Below the pieces are notes generated by a model. The model ran no database searches, was not told where the DNA came from, and saw only the letters and a program-made list of their open reading frames with translations. The translations under genes were made by a program, and so were the position numbers. A stretch of 64,000 nucleotides of DNA, from the NCBI GenBank assembly GCA_038131365.1, contig JAYPPH010000002.1, positions 336,602-400,601 on the forward strand, given 5' to 3'. Shown one piece after another: positions 61,980 through 64,000 of the stretch (positions are counted from its first letter, which is position 1; the number at the start of each line of letters is the position of its first letter). Source of the stretch: Marisalimonas marina (GTDB lineage Bacteria; Pseudomonadota; Alphaproteobacteria; Puniceispirillales; Marisalimonadaceae).

Positions 61980-63341
61980 CTAATTTTTTGAGATAAAACC
62001 ATAGAAAGTAATTAAATGACAAAGTATAGGAAGTAAAACCTGACACATGCCGCTCATAAGCAATCCGATTAAATAGGGAGCTGAATACGCCAAAATTGCA
62101 CAAAACATAATAAGCGCCAAAAGTCGGTCTTCTCGCCTGCCAAAGAATACCGCAAACAAACTTAAAAAAATAAAAATTATTTGTAACAACCTTACCAACC
62201 CTAAAGATAGAAAAACCATTAAATCCTTAAGAGGTCCAGCCATGTTGTCGTTCTGCAATGCTCCAACTTTATGGGGCGTAAACTCTATCCCTATAAACAT
62301 AACATAAAATTTTTTTAAAAAAAAGTTAACCCATTGCCAAGATTTTCTAATGCCCATTTTAGTGCTAAAGATTTATAAGAATCATTCCAATGCCATTCAT
62401 TGATAAATCCAGTGTAGTCTAATTTTTTTTTAATACTTATTAATTCCCCGTTAGATTTACGGACTATCTCACTATCCCAAACTCTATCTAAGGAAACATC
62501 CGGATATATCTTGTAACTATCAAGAGTTATTGCCTTTGTATAAGTTTTCTCCATCCCAACTTGAGCCTAAGGTCATACGACCACTTTCTAAAAAATTATG
62601 TAATCCCCAAGACCCAACAACAAAACAACTTAGTATAAAAACAGAATAAATTGCGGCTCATACGCCGTTGAAAAATCAATAACATAATTAAGGTATAACA
62701 AACCCCAAGCAATAAAATCATTGATGATTTAAAGCAAAAAATAATCGTTCCAATTACTAAAAGAAAAGCCCAAGTTTTTTCTCGGTTTGTTTTAGATAAG
62801 TTTTTTCGAAACAAATCAATTGAAGAAATCGCAAGAAAAACGAAAAACTGAGGGAAAATCCAATAAATAAACCCTTCCTCATACGTTATGGTAGCGAGAT
62901 GCTTAGAATACATTGGTGAGAGGTAAATCAGAGTTAACATGGTTGCGGCTACCATCTTCTGTTTTTTTGAAGATAGTTTTTTTATTAAAAAAACAAAAAA
63001 AATAAAAGTTAAAAGATGAAAATTGTTGACTTAAAAATGCAATTGATGCCTGGTCTAAGCCAAGCTTACAAAAAGTGCTAAAAGTGATTGGCAGAGCTGG
63101 CATTCTGGATGAACGTAGACAGGTCTCCTCTTTCATTAGTTCCATACTTCCAGCAATGTGATTTAAATTCACCATGTTCCAAAAGATTTTCGATATAGCT
63201 TCCAAAACCAAAACCTAATTGATATGCATGCATATCAAACGGTATCAAACTAAAAATATAATAAAACTGCATACAAAGAGAGATACCAAGTATAGCAACG
63301 AGGTAACGAACATAGTCAACATTAAATAAATAATTAATCAT
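61980..63341 (-). pseudogene. Multi-pass membrane protein, possible GT-C glycosyltransferase, fragmented
   Basis: Five or more open pieces on the minus strand line up into one long membrane protein. The N-terminal helix (MINYLFNVDYVRYLVAILGI) leads to YQLGFGFGSYIENLLEHGEF. The next piece holds MRMPALPITF-like text and a helix ATMLTLIYLSPMYSKHLATI. A loop follows (SYKIYPDVSLDRVWDSEIV), then a C-terminal set of helices (SLGLVRLLQIIFIFLSLF). Proteins of this build sit beside DprE genes and are thought to add the arabinose or another sugar at the membrane. No single frame covers more than about 125 residues. Confidence 0.7.
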
Positions 63342-63395
63342 GATCAGTTAAAATTTTACCAATGTTTTAAAAGAAATTGCCTTTGATTATGTTAT

Positions 63396-63686
63396 TTATA
63401 TTAGGCTATTTTCAATTTTATCTCTCACCAACAGATTTAAAAAAGGTCTGTATATGTCTGATAAATAATTTATATTCAAATTTTGATAAATGACCGAAGT
63501 CCTGCCAACACGTCTTTCCACTTTGTAATCTTTTACATTTTGACAATATTTGGCATGAACCATGGGTTCAAAGATAGGGAAAAATAAAAGGCTCTGTTCT
63601 TTACGATCATTATTTTTATCTGCGCAGAGCTTAAATATATAATAACGTATAGGGATGTAGGTCCTGCAAAGTGCCCTTCGAATAGT
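63396..63686 (-). pseudogene. Possible gene remnant, unrecognised
   Basis: This open frame of about 96 residues lacks a usable early start. It reads RALCRTYIPIRYYIFKLCAD, later LLFFPIFEPMVHAKYCQNVK, and ends RDKIENSLI. The residue mix (balanced charges, tryptophan-free, several aromatics) is protein-like rather than random, and it follows the broken membrane protein in the same direction. I cannot assign a family. Confidence 0.3.
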
Positions 63687-63920
63687 CTATATAAAACAAT
63701 TATTTATTTGATAAAAGGCCTATAGAAACGGAAGAGTCCCCTCTCTCTGCAATAATATATTTTAATATATTGATATCATTGCATTTTTATATTTAAAATA
63801 TTCTTTACCTACAAATCTACCCTAAAAAGGTCATAGTTAGGCATTGGTCCGTGGCCCTTGGTTTTTTAAATAGCCTTGCTTGAACAAACCTTTTAAACAT
63901 ACAAAAATCATACTTTTTTG

Positions 63921-63940
63921 GGTATACAGTTTGGTATACA
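63921..63940 (+). repeat. Tandem GGTATACA direct repeat
   Basis: GGTATACA occurs at 63921-63928 and 63933-63940, so two GTATAC palindromes are centred 12 bases apart, 48 bases before an ATG. Closely spaced repeats like this can be binding sites for a DNA-binding protein that controls the next gene. Confidence 0.4.
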
Positions 63941-63987
63941 AACTTGTCTACAGAGACAACATTTAAAGAAATAATATCTAAATATCA

Positions 63988-64000
63988 ATGAGTTATAAAA
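63988..64000 (+). CDS. Possible start of a gene running off the window
   Basis: ATG at 63988 is followed by three more codons or part codons (MSYK) and the window ends. A TATC-rich AT leader and the GGTATACA pair precede it; no Shine-Dalgarno is clear. It could be a tyrosine recombinase at the edge of the island, but four residues cannot show this. Confidence 0.2.

Larger units (their letters stand above)
63342..63987. other. Gene-poor stretch at the window end
   Basis: These 646 bases contain no intact gene that I can recognise. On the minus strand a frame is open from 63686 down to a stop at 63396 (97 codons, no early start codon; it includes MVHAKYCQNVKDYKVERRVG). It looks like the tail of another broken gene. 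No tRNA or attachment site could be identified. The GGTATACA pair lies at 63921-63940. Confidence 0.5.

Noticed and set aside
63530..63600. A tRNA-like 3' segment (GGTTCAAAG) near the window end as an attachment site
   Set aside because: No acceptor or anticodon stem can be formed around it, so it is not a tRNA or a recognisable fragment.
1..64000. CRISPR arrays, rRNA and intact insertion sequences
   Set aside because: I looked for regularly spaced direct repeats, rRNA-like segments and transposase motifs and saw none.

Overview
The window is AT-rich (roughly one third G+C by eye), almost wholly protein coding, and reads as an alphaproteobacterial chromosome. The best lineage evidence is the block rplU-rpmA-obgE-proB-proA-nadD-rsfS-rlmH-gpmI-ctpA-rppH on the minus strand together with the end of an F1 ATP synthase operon (atpG-atpD-atpC). 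Short spacers, AGA-dominated arginine codons, a heterotetrameric sarcosine oxidase operon and two TRAP transporters suit a streamlined marine heterotroph (SAR116, HIMB59/AEGEAN-169 or a relative). I cannot settle the exact group from sequence alone.

Layout. 1-2.7 kb: ATP synthase gamma (5' end cut), beta, epsilon. 2.7-13.4 kb: a long minus-strand run of housekeeping genes behind a clear promoter at about 13.5 kb, then an M23 peptidase. 14.5-19.6 kb: soxBDAG. 19.6-22.6 kb: a three-gene TRAP system with a hairpin terminator between the binding protein and the permeases. 22.7-30.8 kb: RidA, Ldh-type dehydrogenase, FAH hydrolase, DUF445 protein, SDR, AlaX editing protein, methyltransferase, GMC oxidoreductase, TerC. 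30.8-34.1 kb: a fused DctQM permease divergent from a 40-residue membrane protein and a DctP. 34-47.9 kb: catabolic genes (amidase, RidA-like, hydroxyacid dehydrogenase, SDR, HAD, glutamine-amidotransferase-like hydrolase, GST, lambda-crystallin-type dehydrogenase, CoA transferase, N-acyl-D-amino-acid deacylase, MATE pump, zinc alcohol dehydrogenase). 47.9-55.2 kb: cytochrome c, chromate transporter, MOSC, sulfurtransferase, RsmJ, MAPEG, a YugP metallopeptidase and several very small membrane proteins.

55.4-64 kb looks like an accessory island. Arginine CGN codons become noticeably commoner. It opens with two intact catabolic enzymes (FAD amino-acid dehydrogenase, enolase-superfamily enzyme). 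Directly after the second stop codon comes a wrecked cassette: HAD-UbiA prenyltransferase, GtrA, DprE1-like FAD oxidase and DprE2-like SDR, all frameshifted but readable piecewise. These are the parts of a polyprenyl-phosphoryl-arabinose pathway. A convergent multi-pass membrane protein, possibly a glycosyltransferase, is broken into at least five pieces beyond it. The window ends at what may be the first codons of a rightward gene behind two GGTATACA repeats.

Three otherwise healthy genes (the amidase near 2.8 kb, soxA, chrA) each need a single one-base correction, two of them in homopolymers. These may be sequencing errors or recent mutations, and they differ in density from the heavy damage of the island. 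The best candidates for undescribed biology are small: the 40-residue membrane protein of the divergent TRAP locus and a pair of paralogous 55/57-residue two-helix proteins.
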